Shown here in pieces: positions 1 through 9,761 of a DNA stretch of 64,000 nucleotides (position 1 is its first letter; each line of letters begins with the position of its first letter). Origin of the DNA: Plectosphaerella cucumerina (lineage: Eukaryota; Ascomycota; Sordariomycetes; Glomerellales; Plectosphaerellaceae); NCBI GenBank assembly GCA_020746995.1, contig JAGPXD010000002.1, positions 2,170,001-2,234,000 on the forward strand. Reading direction: 5' to 3'. A model generated the notes under the pieces. It saw only the letters and a list, made by a program, of their open reading frames with translations, ran no database searches and was not told the origin of the DNA. The position numbers were made by a program, and so were the translations under genes.

Positions 1-1
1 A

Positions 2-1020
2 CTCCGCGAGTACGAGGAGTTCCTCGAGATGGACGGTACCGACAAGCGCTGGTGGGACTACTCGGCGCTGTTCAGGAACCGCGCCTCCGTCTACCGTCTC
101 ATGTGCAACTGCCTCGTCGCCCTGTTCGGCCAGTGGGCTGGAAACGGTAAGACCTCGTCCCGAACACACTCGCAAAGATGGCCCAACTAACATATCTCCT
201 AGGCATCGTCTCCTACTACCTCTCCGCTTTCCTTGACACCGCCGGTATCAAGGAGGGCAAGCCTCAGATGAACGTCGCGCTCGGCATGAACGCTGTCCAG
301 ATCGTTTTCGCCGGTATCGGTGCCTCCATCGTCGACAAGGTCGGCCGTCGTCCCATGCTGCTCACCGTCAACGTCGTGTGCGGTCTCTGCTGGATCGCCA
401 TCATCGTTCCTGCCTCCATTGCCAACGTCAAGGATGGCGAGGACAAGGCTGCCGCCGAGAGCGTCGCCCCCTCCGTCAGCCAGGCCATGCTCGCCTGGGT
501 CTACCTCTTCCAGATCGCTTACTCCGTCGGCTGGACCCCTCTCCAAGCCCTGCTGCCCGTCGAGGTTCTCAGCTACGAGATGCGTGCCAAGGGCATGGCC
601 TTCTCCTCGTTCTTCATGAGCTGCGGTACGTTTCACCCTGCGGCCTCTTCCACGCGCCCGCATCCCAACTCCCAGAGTCCCGTACTGACTTTCCCAAGCC
701 CTCATGGCCAACCAGTTCGGTGTTCCCGTCGCCCTCAAGAACATCCGCTGGATGACGTACATCGTGTTCTGCGTCTGGTGCTTTGTCCAGACCGCCATCC
801 TCTACTTCCTCGTCCCCGAGACCAAGGGCCGCACTGTGAGTACCACCCGTCTCTGGCGCCTCCCTTCGAGACCAGCCGCTGACCCGCACCTTCACAGCTC
901 GAGGAGCTCGACCACATCTTCGCCTCCAAGAGCCCCGTCAAGGCCTCGCGCGAGAAGAAGCTGTACGAGGTCGACGCCAACAACAACGTCGTCCACATCG
1001 ACCCCGTCTCCAAGGCTTGA
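2..1020 (+). CDS. MFS sugar transporter, 3' part (5' end outside window)
   Basis: This is the C-terminal part of a 12-TM sugar/H+ symporter of the major facilitator superfamily, which imports hexoses or oligosaccharides across the plasma membrane. Visible exons are 2-146, 203-625, 699-835 and 898-1020. The introns are 147-202, 626-698 and 836-897, all GT-AG. The joined exons read through without a stop for 276 codons including the TGA. Family marks are the loop motif DKVGRRPML after a transmembrane segment, the LPVEVLSYEMRAKG signature, and the PETKGRT motif after the last helix, followed by a short hydrophilic tail. The gene runs off the left edge, so the N-terminal half and the start are not visible. 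Its 3' end faces the 3' end of the AA9 gene. Substrate cannot be told from this part. Confidence 0.93.
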
Positions 1021-1668
1021 GGGCGCCGCGCCCTTCACTCGTTTCCGCGGGCCGGAGCCCGCCCAGCATGACAGATGCAGACAGCAGCCGGGACAATGGT
1101 GGTTCGTTAATGATTGAGAGAGTAGTTGTTTTAATTCGTGGATTCCGGACGAGGTCCGCAGAAAATAATAATATCCTTGTCCCGCACTTTGAATCGAACG
1201 CTGTGATTGTGTGTGGAAGGGAAGTCACTACATGGTGGGCAGGGTTTCGACGTTGGAACATGCTTGTCTGGAAGAGGCCTAAAGATGCAGAGCAGAAATT
1301 CTATCGAATTAATTTCCGACAATAACAGGATCGCTTGCTTCAGTGCAGCCTTTCCGAAGGTCTACCATGAGAAGAGACACAACGGGGACGAACCTAACTA
1401 CATGTACTCAAGATGAGTTGGTGAGATAACCCCCTGAGCCCAATCTATCGTTGAAATGACAGCACAACATCGATAGCAGGTGCTCTTACAAGTCACCACT
1501 GAATCTCAAAGCACACATAACCCACTGGAACTGAGCATACTGGTATCAGACCACGTCTTTTGAGTCATTTGTACAAGAGAGTAAAAGTATCTACAACAAA
1601 AGTTGCAAGAAGCGAAGTTGTTTCCCCCGCCATGAGACTTGACAAGCCTCAGAACAGCCAGTCGGCGT
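1021..1668. other. Intergenic, between two convergent 3' ends
   Basis: About 650 bp between the stop of the sugar transporter and the stop of the AA9 gene. It must hold both 3' UTRs and terminators. I see AT-richer stretches near 1160-1175 but no coding, RNA or repeat signal. Confidence 0.6.
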
Positions 1669-2837
1669 CTAGACGCACTGGGAGTACCACTGGTTCGCGG
1701 CACGGCAGGTGCTGCCAGACTGGCAGCACTTAGCGCCGGTGAAGCCGGTGCTTCCCTAGAGTCAGAGAGTCAGTCTCAAGATACAGCGGGCGGGCCGACT
1801 CACCCTCCGCACTGACTGTACTTAGCGGCACAGCTGCCTCCGGAGGCAGGGGGGTTGGCGGGCGCGCTCGGGGCGGTGGGAGCGGCGGCGGCGGCGGTCG
1901 AGGTGGCGACGGCGGCGGGCCTGGTGACGAGGGTCGTGGCGGCGGCGGGGGGCTGGGCGGGGGTGCCGGCGTCGGAGCCGGAGCTGGCGGCGCCGTTCCA
2001 GACCGCAGGGCCGGGCATGGGGTAGGGCTTGTAGCCGCCGTAGAGACTGAAGTTGAAGGAGGGATCGGTCTTCTTGTAGCCTCCGGGGAGCTTGAAGGTG
2101 GGACCGGGGGTGCCACTGGCAGCGCCGCCAGTGACCTTGATCTGGGCGCAGCTGGGGATATGGTCAGTGATGTGACGAGGTATGGGGGTTTGGGATGGTC
2201 GTACGCCGGGTAGAACTCGGCCTGGCCAACATGGGCACCGTGGACGCCTGGAAAGGGGTATCAGTGCCATGCAGTCATTGCAGAGGCCTTGTTGAAAGGT
2301 ACGGTGGACATACCAATGTGCTCGACCCTCAGGAGGTACTCGCCATCGGGCGTGTTCTTGGGAATGTCAAACTCGATGATGTTCTTGTCCCAGGTACACC
2401 AGGCCTCCTTGGTGAAGTCCTTGGAGGTGTCACAGACGCCCGTCTCGTAGATCTTGAACCAGTCGCCGTCACCAGCGTAGGCCTGAGCGGTGGTGGGGGC
2501 CTTGGAGAGGTAGGCGAAGCCAGGGCCGGGGTGCTGCATGGTGGCGCCGACGGCAAGCTTGAAGCCAACTTTGGTTCCAGCGGCGATCTCGGCCGTCTTA
2601 GTGCGGCCAGCGCTGGCGAAGGAGCCCTGGTTGCAGCGGATGTCCTCGAGGTCGGGGGTGGAGCCGTCGCGGACGTTCTCCCACTTGATGGGGTTGTACT
2701 TTGTCTGGCGGGTGCTGGCGCGGACGTACTCGTTGCTGGCGGTTTCCTTGCCGGCGATGATGAGCTTGTCGAAGAAGTAAGTGGCCGTGGACCGAGCTGG
2801 CCAGGGCGGCGAGGACGACGGAGGTGGTGAACTTCAT
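1669..2837 (-). pseudogene. AA9 lytic polysaccharide monooxygenase with CBM1, frameshifted at residue His1
   Basis: AA9 LPMOs are secreted copper enzymes that oxidatively cleave cellulose. Exons on the minus strand are 2837-2314, 2247-2205, 2151-1804 and 1750-1669; introns are 2248-2313, 2152-2204 and 1751-1803. A signal peptide begins MKFTTSVVLAALASS and ends VHG, followed by the expected mature His1. Directly after it the frame breaks. The family sequence (YFFDKLI...) resumes one base out of frame, and the exon total of 997 nt is one over a multiple of three. One surplus A on the plus strand at 2779/2780 explains this. Downstream residues look intact: second copper His in QHPGPG, axial Tyr in EFYPAC, a Ser/Thr/Ala/Pro linker, and a C-terminal CBM1 with QCGG, KCCQSGSTC and YSQC. 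It is either a recent inactivation or a one-base sequence error; with one base removed the protein would be 331 aa. Confidence 0.9.
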
Positions 2838-3017
2838 GTTGATTCTTGTGACCGGACAAGGAGTTGAAGTTGTAAAGGGAGTTGTTTGGTTGGATATTGA
2901 GAAACGAATGTGTATGCGTGGTTGAAGTGAAAAAAGAGTGTGGAAAACGAATGAAGACGAGTGAGTGATGGACTGGAGAACAAGAGGCTCTGGATGGGAG
3001 GAGGCATCGGTCGGAGG

Positions 3018-3026
3018 ATTATATAC
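3018..3026 (-). promoter_or_regulatory. TATA-like box upstream of the AA9 gene
   Basis: On the minus strand a TATATAAT-like element lies about 180 bp before the ATG at 2837. The position suits a core promoter with a long 5' UTR. This is inferred from sequence only. Confidence 0.4.
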
Positions 3027-3713
3027 GATAGGGCTAGGACAAGGTTGCGGGCAGGACCAAAACGGTCTGCAGCCGCTGACCACCGCTTACACTCTCCTGA
3101 ACCTCAGCCTACTCCCGCGCCATCCCACTCCACATGAGGATCCTTAATCTAAGCGCCGGGGGGGCTGGAAGACTCGCAGAGGGATGGCAAACGGTGGGAC
3201 GTTCCAGGTTGAGAGCATGGAGCCGCAGAAAAGCAGTGAAGCTAGCGGAAGAATGCAGTGCATCGGAAACAGCCCCTGGGCAAGCCACCATTCAAAACGG
3301 CGGATGGGCAAGTCTGATCTGGGACCGCCGAAGTTCTCCATACCTCAATGGGGTCGTTCTCGAGGAGGGCCCCTGAGCCCGGCCGAAATTGCAGTGAAGG
3401 GGCTCCACACCCCTGGGAACAGTCAATTTACCGCCTCCTGCGCCAAGATGCTGTCGGCACATGCGGCCAAAGCGGGTGAGCCTAGACAAACAGAAGCATC
3501 GTGACACACGCCGGTCATCCTTCCCGCTGTCTGTCTCTTCCTTGATCCAGATCGTACCAGACTATTCGGACCTGTGGTCAGAGGCGCGGCTTCGATCACT
3601 GCTGCAGGGTCCGTTCTTTGAGCGCCGCACTCCGGGTCAGCCACAGCCACCCCCTGGCCCCGTTCTGCCAGCCCCTCATAAGCCCTCCCCGCTCGCCCAA
3701 CATGCATCAAACC
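3027..3713. other. Intergenic, AA9 upstream region
   Basis: About 690 bp between the AA9 core promoter and the tRNA gene. It presumably holds AA9 upstream regulatory sequence. Short open frames here have no recognisable protein features. Confidence 0.5.
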
Positions 3714-3808
3714 GGGTCATTGGTCTAGGGGTATGATATTCGCTTCGCATTGCTCCATCGAGGGTATATGACTGTGAAAGGTCATGGGTTCAATTCCCAT
3801 ATGATCCA
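3714..3808 (+). tRNA. tRNA-Ala(CGC) with 23-nt intron, Pro-like D arm
   Basis: The acceptor stem pairs GGGTCAT (3714-3720) with ATGATCC (3801-3807). The anticodon stem pairs TTCGC (3739-3743) with GTGAA (3774-3778). The anticodon loop is TT-CGC-A plus T38, with anticodon CGC at 3746-3748. A 23-nt intron lies at the canonical 37/38 position (3750-3772). The T arm is ATGGG-TTCAATT-CCCAT (3784-3800), and A73 is at 3808. The 3:70 pair is G:T (G:U in RNA), the alanine identity element, and A37/A73 also fit Ala. The D arm (GGTCTAGGGGTATGAT) resembles fungal tRNA-Pro or Glu genes rather than the usual Ala type. The isotype call rests on the anticodon and G3:U70. Confidence 0.82.
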
Positions 3809-3816
3809 TTCTTCGA

Positions 3817-3821
3817 TTTTT
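3817..3821 (+). terminator. RNA polymerase III terminator of the tRNA gene
   Basis: A run of five T starts 9 nt after the tRNA 3' end, which is the standard Pol III stop. A longer T10 run at 3905-3914 could act as a back-up. Confidence 0.75.
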
Positions 3822-4279
3822 GCATCTCATTCCTTCGACGGGGAGTCGGGAGGACCCGGGTCGGAGGCCAAGGAACATCATGAAGGTCCAACAGAGAGGC
3901 CTTGTTTTTTTTTTCACCAAGCAGCGGGAGTTGCACCGTGAGTTTATGCATCATTCATCAGGCTCTGAGGAAACGAGTTCATCTTTCCGAAACAGACCGG
4001 TTTGCTGACCCTCAAAGGTGCCCCGGCGTAAATAACGATTGCAAGTCCCACTGCGGCTTTATGCTTGATCGATCAGGAAGCTAAGGTAGAGCATGCCAAA
4101 ACAGACGTCACCGCGCCCATACGGGAAATGTCCGAAACCAGAAAGGTCCAGGTCTGAACACCACTGTGGTTGAAATGCCCAAAACGCTGTCCAGAGGCGT
4201 CAACATGTGTCGAGCGCGCTTCATCCACCCCCTGAATATGGAAATACACCCGCTGGACGCCCAAAACACAGAATCGCCC
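3822..4279. other. Intergenic
   Basis: About 460 bp with a T10 tract at 3905-3914 and no recognised gene. It includes the 3' UTR of the minus-strand gene that ends at 4280. Confidence 0.5.
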
Positions 4280-5707
4280 TCAACCTTGGAAACTCTGCAT
4301 AACCATCACTCCGGACGCCGCAGTCCTGCCAAGCTGATTGAGTGCCTTGAGGATGAAGATGCGCAGCTCCACATAGTCGTCGTTGTAGGGTTGGCTGCCG
4401 AGGCCCCTGCCCATCGCGATGCCAGTCTCGTTCAGAGCCTCGGCCTGGCGACGTCCCCAGTCCTTCAGGCGTGGTATCATGTCGCGGAGAAAGAACGAAG
4501 CCGACTGGACCCGCCGCACTCTGCCCTGGCTCGGGGAGCCTGCGTTTTTGGACGCGGAAAAGGTCTGGCTCCTGCCAGTGCGAGAGGGGCGCTGCGATCG
4601 GTCGGTCTGTTGGACCTGCTGAACCTCCTGGACCTCCTTGACCGGCTCGGCCTCCTCGACCTGCTCAACACTGATAATAGCGGTGTCCTTGGGCTTGGGC
4701 TTTTCGCGCACAAGGATGAAGCGCTCCACGAATTCGAGGCTCACGACGGAGGTATCGTCGTCCTGCAGGAGATCGTCGGGGGTGGGGACCGAGCCGGAAA
4801 GGAACTCCCAGAGGGACATGGCGATGTCGTCGTTGAGGCCGGGGCACTCAATCAGGTTGCGGCACTTTGGGATGCCCTCTTTGCTGGTCTCTTTGCCAAT
4901 GTCCATGAGTGACGAAAGGGTAATCTTGTCGCTGACGACGATGCGGCACATTTCCATCTGGGGCTCCCACTTTTCTTTGAGGAACATCTTGAGGAACTCG
5001 ATGCCACTGTCGACGCTGTGAGGATCGTAGTTGTCCTCGAACGAGAGTCTTTCGTTGGAAACGGACGTCATTGTTGAAACGAATGGTGTTGAATTGGTGG
5101 TACGTGATGATGAAGTAGGATATCTGCTGGGTAGCGGTGTTGTTGATGATGGGAAGAGGGAGATGTCGTCTTCTTGTCTGGAGAGCGAAGGGCCTGGATT
5201 TTGTGTTGGCACGAAGGCCACCCGCCAGCAGGGACAATCGTGGTTTTCTTCCTTCTTCTTTCCTGCTTTGTGCATCCTCTTGGTCCCGACTGCATCCAGC
5301 ACCACGGGTGGCTCCTTCTCCAAGGTGTTGCCGAGTATTGTTGGTGTACTCGACGGCGAAGAGGAGGAAGGCTCATCCTCGTCTGAGATGGCATGATTGT
5401 CAGGACAGGGACAGTGCAACCTTGGAGCCGAGTCATCAGGTGTCGTGACCTGTGTGTCGAAGCTTCTCATCGACTCGCCCGATGACGTCGCCAGGCTGAA
5501 CACGGTCCCAGTCGGGGAGGCAGGAACGCATGTTGAGGATGTTGTCGCGCTGCCCTGATTGGACTCGAACGGTTTGATATCCAGGCTCTCCCCCGAATGG
5601 ATTGTCCCGAGGTGACTGGTGGCCAAGGAGGTGTTGAGCGTGAGGTGCGGCCTCGGCCCCCGCCTGTGCCTGGATCTGAACGAACCAACAAAACTGGTCA
5701 AAGTCAT
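4280..5707 (-). CDS. Hypothetical protein, 475 aa
   Basis: This is a single open frame. I prefer the start at 5707 (MTLTSFVGSFRS); an in-frame upstream ATG at 5755 would add 16 residues. I do not recognise a family. The N-terminal 200 residues are Ser/Thr/Pro-rich and low in complexity, with an acidic-Ser block (SDEDEPSSSSPSS) and a short Cys/His patch (HCPCPDNH). Residues after about 210 are more ordered, with helical segments such as GIEFLKMFLKEKW and DDIAMSLWEFLSG. A Glu/Val/Gln coiled-coil-like run (EVQEVQQVQQ) follows, then a basic Ser-rich stretch and an amphipathic C-terminal helix (RIFILKALNQLG). No signal peptide or membrane segment is visible. An unseen intron in the first 200 codons is possible. 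Confidence 0.55.
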   Translation of the reverse strand: MTLTSFVGSFRSRHRRGPRPHLTLNTSLATSHLGTIHSGESLDIKPFESNQGSATTSSTCVPASPTGTVFSLATSSGESMRSFDTQVTTPDDSAPRLHCPCPDNHAISDEDEPSSSSPSSTPTILGNTLEKEPPVVLDAVGTKRMHKAGKKKEENHDCPCWRVAFVPTQNPGPSLSRQEDDISLFPSSTTPLPSRYPTSSSRTTNSTPFVSTMTSVSNERLSFEDNYDPHSVDSGIEFLKMFLKEKWEPQMEMCRIVVSDKITLSSLMDIGKETSKEGIPKCRNLIECPGLNDDIAMSLWEFLSGSVPTPDDLLQDDDTSVVSLEFVERFILVREKPKPKDTAIISVEQVEEAEPVKEVQEVQQVQQTDRSQRPSRTGRSQTFSASKNAGSPSQGRVRRVQSASFFLRDMIPRLKDWGRRQAEALNETGIAMGRGLGSQPYNDDYVELRIFILKALNQLGRTAASGVMVMQSFQG

Positions 5708-6554
5708 GATATAGGTTGGACTCGGGAAGTAATAGATATGCCAGCCAATACTCACTCTCGTATGGGTGGCAAAAGCACATTCTTAAGCATCTTTCATCAA
5801 AAGTCATGCCCGCCTGGGTTTGCCTATCATGATCACATCACCGAAATCTCGTGCCGGAATTGCCCATGTCAGAACAGCCATGTGTTTGTGACAAACACCT
5901 AGCATACGCGGCCCTCGAGTCTAATGTTGGACATCAAGGTGGCTAGATACCCAAGTTTAGAGTGTTGCCAATGGCCATCAACATGTACTACATCTTCCGC
6001 GTGCGGCGATTGCTGCCTCCAAGAGGCTTTACACCTTCCGAGTGGCGCGGCAACATGGAATGAGGAGGTTTGTCACATATCAGCACCAAAGGGCGCCACG
6101 GGAATCGGGTGTCTTCGGCAGAGTTTCGCGGAAGATGCACGGGTATACTGGAAGCTCCCGCAGGTCTGGAATTTGGCTGGATTAGAGGTCTCAGGGCCAA
6201 CGCCACAAAACCTTCGCATTTCCCATGGCATCCAGCTACTTCAACCCACCATGAATGATAAGCACGAAAAGAGGTGGTACCCCGCGCATAGGCAACGGCG
6301 GCATGGACTGGTCTGGGCTCAGGAGGGCTGGTGGTGACGTTTGCGGGGGAGGAACCTGGCGTTCGCACATGCAAGCCAACTGATGTGACCTTCCAAGAGG
6401 ACCTTGGCGATAGGAAGAGTGCTTGCCAGCTCGAGTATCTCAAGGTATGGCGGCTGTGGCGGTGCTAGTGTGATGGGACGTGATCACGGCACTAAGGTTG
6501 TCGGCATTGCCTCGGCAGGTTATTTGTTCGATCTCTTCGATGTTTTTGACCCCT
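5708..6554. other. Intergenic
   Basis: About 850 bp between the 5' end of the 475-aa gene and the 3' end of the dehydratase. It holds the promoter of the former. Open frames on both strands (for example 5924-6337) lack any family signature or codon bias like that of the neighbours. Confidence 0.5.
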
Positions 6555-8502
6555 CTAGATCCCTTCTGACGGGCCGGCCGCCGTCAAAAAGTCAAAGTCG
6601 GCGCCGAGCTCGGCCTGATTGACCGATCGCATGTAGAGCCCCCTGTACCCTCTGATGGTCTTTCTCGCAACCCATGGCGGCCTGCCTGACCCCTTGGCGT
6701 TGCTCTGCTCTTCGAAGAGCCTCTTCCTCTCCTCCAACCTCCGCTTGATCTCGTCATCTGAAATGTCCACACGGATCACCCGCTCTTCAATATCGCAGAT
6801 GATGACGTCGCCGTCTCTCACTATTCCCAACACCGAGGCGGGGTCAGCCGCTTCCGGTGACACGTGCAGCACGATGGTGCCACCCGCGGTGCCGCTCATC
6901 CTGCCATCCGAGATGCGCAACATGTCTTGGACACCTTGCGCAGCCAGTTTCCGCGGAATGGGAATCATGCCAGCCTCGGGCATGCCCGGGTTACCGACGG
7001 GGCCGATGTTCTGGAGCACAAGCACGCTGTCAGCGTCGACATCGAGCTTCGGGTCGTCGATGCGCTTGGCGAGGTCCGCCGAACCGGCGAAGACCACGGC
7101 CCGCCCCGTGTGCTTCAGGAGATGCCGATATTTTGACGCACTGGCCTTCATGACCGCGCCGCCAGGTGCGAGGTTACCCCTGAGGACCACCAAGGACGAT
7201 GCGGGGTACAGCGGGTCGTCAAAAGCCTGGAGGCAGTTGACAGGGCTGTTTCGTGGAACAGGAATGAAGGGTGCCTGGTCAATCTCCTCGCCCAACGTCT
7301 TGCCTGAAAAGGTCAGGGCATCGAGGTGGAGGAGAGGCTTGAGCTCCCGCAAGAGGGCCAGCATGCCCCCCGAGTTGTGGAAGTCGGTCATGTAGTTCTC
7401 CCCACTTGGCTTCAGATCGACCAGCAGCGGCGTCTTGCGTCCGATCTCATCAATCATGTCAAGGGTGATTGTGCCGGCGACATCGGGGTGGCGGTTGATG
7501 ATGGCAAGCAGGTGGACGACGGCGTTTGTCGAGCCTCCAATGGCCTGCAGAACGGTGATGGCGTTGAGGAAAGACTCGCGGGAGAGGACGGCTTGCGGTC
7601 TTAGGTTCTTCTTGAAGGCCGCAACAGCGTTTGCGCCGGTCTCTTCTGCGATCCTCAGGCGGGCCGACGAGACGGCTGGGGCCGAGGCGCCCTTGAAGGG
7701 CATCATGCCGAGGCCGACAAGGATGCAGGCCATGGTGCTTGCCGTGCCCATAACGCCGCATGTGCCTGCCTGCGACGGGGTCAGATTTAAAGCCACTACA
7801 AGTAGTAGGTATCAGGGACCTCACCGTCGGGGCCAGCTCCTCGTTGATGGCGGATATGTCCTCGATGTCGATGGTACCAGCACGGAAGCTCGCCCAGTTG
7901 TTTCGGCAGTCGGTGCAGGCGCCGATGCGCACGCCCCTGTGGCTGCCCGGCATCATGGGACCTGTGACGAGGTGGAGGATGGGCTTGTTGGCGGAGATGC
8001 CGCCCATGAGTTGTGCCGGCACGGTCTTGTCGCATCCGCCGATCAACACAACGGCATCGCAGGGCTGGGCCTGGATCATCTCCTCCGTGTCCATACTCAT
8101 TAGGTTTCGCAGATACATGCTCGTGGGCGAGGCGAAGGACTCGTGGACGCTGATGGTGGGGAAGTCGATGGCCAGGCCGCCATTGAGCTGCACGCCCCGC
8201 TTGACGGCCTCGATGAGCTGGGGGATGTTGGCATGGCAGGGGTTGAAGCTCGAGTAGGTGTTGACGATGCCGATGATGGGACGGGAGAGGGCATCTTCGC
8301 TGTATCCCAGTGCTTTGATGAATACTTTGCGCAAAAAGAGCGAGAAATGTGCATCGCCGTAGGACGTGAGACTTTGGCGGAGGCCACTGGCATCGGGCGG
8401 GATGGGAGTCGACAGGTCGTAGTCGCCGGTGACACGGGGCGGGGCCCCTTCTTGTTCCCTCTTGTCGCTCATGATCTCTGCAAGGAGGCGAAGCTTTTCC
8501 AC
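6555..8502 (-). CDS. IlvD/Edd-family dehydratase, probably a sugar-acid (pentonate) dehydratase
   Basis: The family removes water from 2,3-dihydroxy acids or aldonic acids using an Fe-S cluster. Exons are 8502-7825 and 7769-6555, intron 7770-7824, giving 630 aa; an alternative start at 8472 would remove 10 residues. Cluster ligands are Cys89 (SFNPCHAN), Cys157 (GGCDKT) and Cys230 (AGTCGVMGTAST). Their spacings of 68 and 73 match those I recall for [2Fe-2S] L-arabonate dehydratase. The C-terminal catalytic loop SDGRMSGTAGG is intact and the protein ends with the family's RGYRGLY...GADFDFL. Unlike Ilv3, there is no mitochondrial presequence. With sugar transporters and an LPMO in the window, a role in oxidative catabolism of pentonates or similar acids is plausible. 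The substrate is inferred. Confidence 0.88.
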
Positions 8503-9625
8503 GGTGAAATGACTGTCAACACCAGAGGGGATGTTCGCTCGTTATAAAGGCGTGACGGCTTTCGGCAGGAAATGACATATCCCGAGAGACGGATTGGACG
8601 GACATGTCGACTGCGGGGAGAGCCCGCTCTGCATTGCAGGTGCTTGGGGTGTGTCGTGATCGGCGGGGTTCGGGTGGCTGTAGTTGTTGTAGCGTCGGGC
8701 GGCTTCCGTGCGATTGACGGGGACACTCCGGTACGCTCCAGTCTTGGTCGTTTCTCCGATGGCGTCGTTTATCCGTCTTGAGGTTTTCCGTAGGACACAT
8801 CAAGACCACGCGACTTTGAGGTCCCTCGTCGGCCAGAAAGCCATGATGCCGAGATGCACCGAGGCTATTGATCAGTTAGGTGTTCGCAAGCTTCCAGCAG
8901 GCGACAACCTAGGGTTGATTGTTGGAGAGGGACGAGGCTTTCAACACACTCAGCGTTTGCATTTGGTTGACCGAGTGACGGTGTCGTGTTGCAAAGAGGC
9001 TGCGCGTCGAGACTTCACTGCTCGGTGCATGACTGCTCAAAAGGCCATATGTCTGGATGGTTTTCAAGCATTGTGATGGGTGTTGCATTAAGAACAGCCA
9101 CCCGGTTGAACATGTCGGCGTGGAAGCTGGAAGGAACGCGAAATGTGTGGCCTCGAGGGAGCTTGCGAGTTGATTAGTCATCAGCCTGCTTGTCTCATCT
9201 CCTCTGCTTCTGGGTGTCCCCGTCGGCTTTGGTGCCCTTGCTCCCGTCCCCTGGTGGACCAGCACCCTCCAGATTCCTCAACCTCGGTCATCTCTTCTGT
9301 CCCAGGCACCTAGTTCTTCATGCCGCCCGCGCCTCGCCGTTATCGTGGCGCAAATCAATCACAATGGAACCAATTCGGAATGCCCAGCAGAATCTCCTGA
9401 TGATTGGCCTCCCCGCATTCGTGGAAATGGTCCAAGGCCAAACCCCTGCGGCTGACTCGACCGGCGAGAGGCACCGCCCGAAAGAGCAACTCCCCTGATA
9501 CGGGCTGCCTACCCTGGAAGAGTATGTAGGCCGCGACTGCAATGCCCGCGATTGGCCTCGTCAACCAACGGTGGTCTTGAGTCACCCGGCCTCGTCCACC
9601 TCGAGCCACACATCTCTGGTAGGAA
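8503..9625. other. Divergent intergenic region, dehydratase and RBR gene
   Basis: Over 1.1 kb between two genes transcribed away from each other, so it should contain both promoters. A TTATAAAG element near 8541-8548 sits about 40 bp before the dehydratase ATG. No further gene is recognisable. Confidence 0.5.
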
Positions 9626-9631
9626 TATAAA
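9626..9631 (+). promoter_or_regulatory. TATA box of the VWA-RBR gene
   Basis: TATAAA lies 131 bp before the ATG at 9762. It also lies downstream of the longest-frame ATG at 9552, which argues that 9762 is the real start. Confidence 0.5.
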
Positions 9632-9761
9632 CCAGACCGCGACTAACTCTGGCGAACAATGCCTTCGTTTGACCATGCGCCTTATTCAACGCTGTATGCA
9701 ACACCATTTCACCAGCCCCCAGAAACCACTCCAGCTGACATCCTTCCAGCCTCCATCGACA

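Noticed and set aside
8541..8548. TTATAAAG as TATA box of the dehydratase
   Set aside because: It is only about 40 bp before the ATG and weakly matches on the minus strand; mentioned but not called as a feature.
9552..9761. Upstream in-frame extension of the VWA-RBR gene to ATG 9552
   Set aside because: A TATA box at 9626 lies inside it, the 70 residues have no domain, and the VWA domain starts just after the ATG at 9762.
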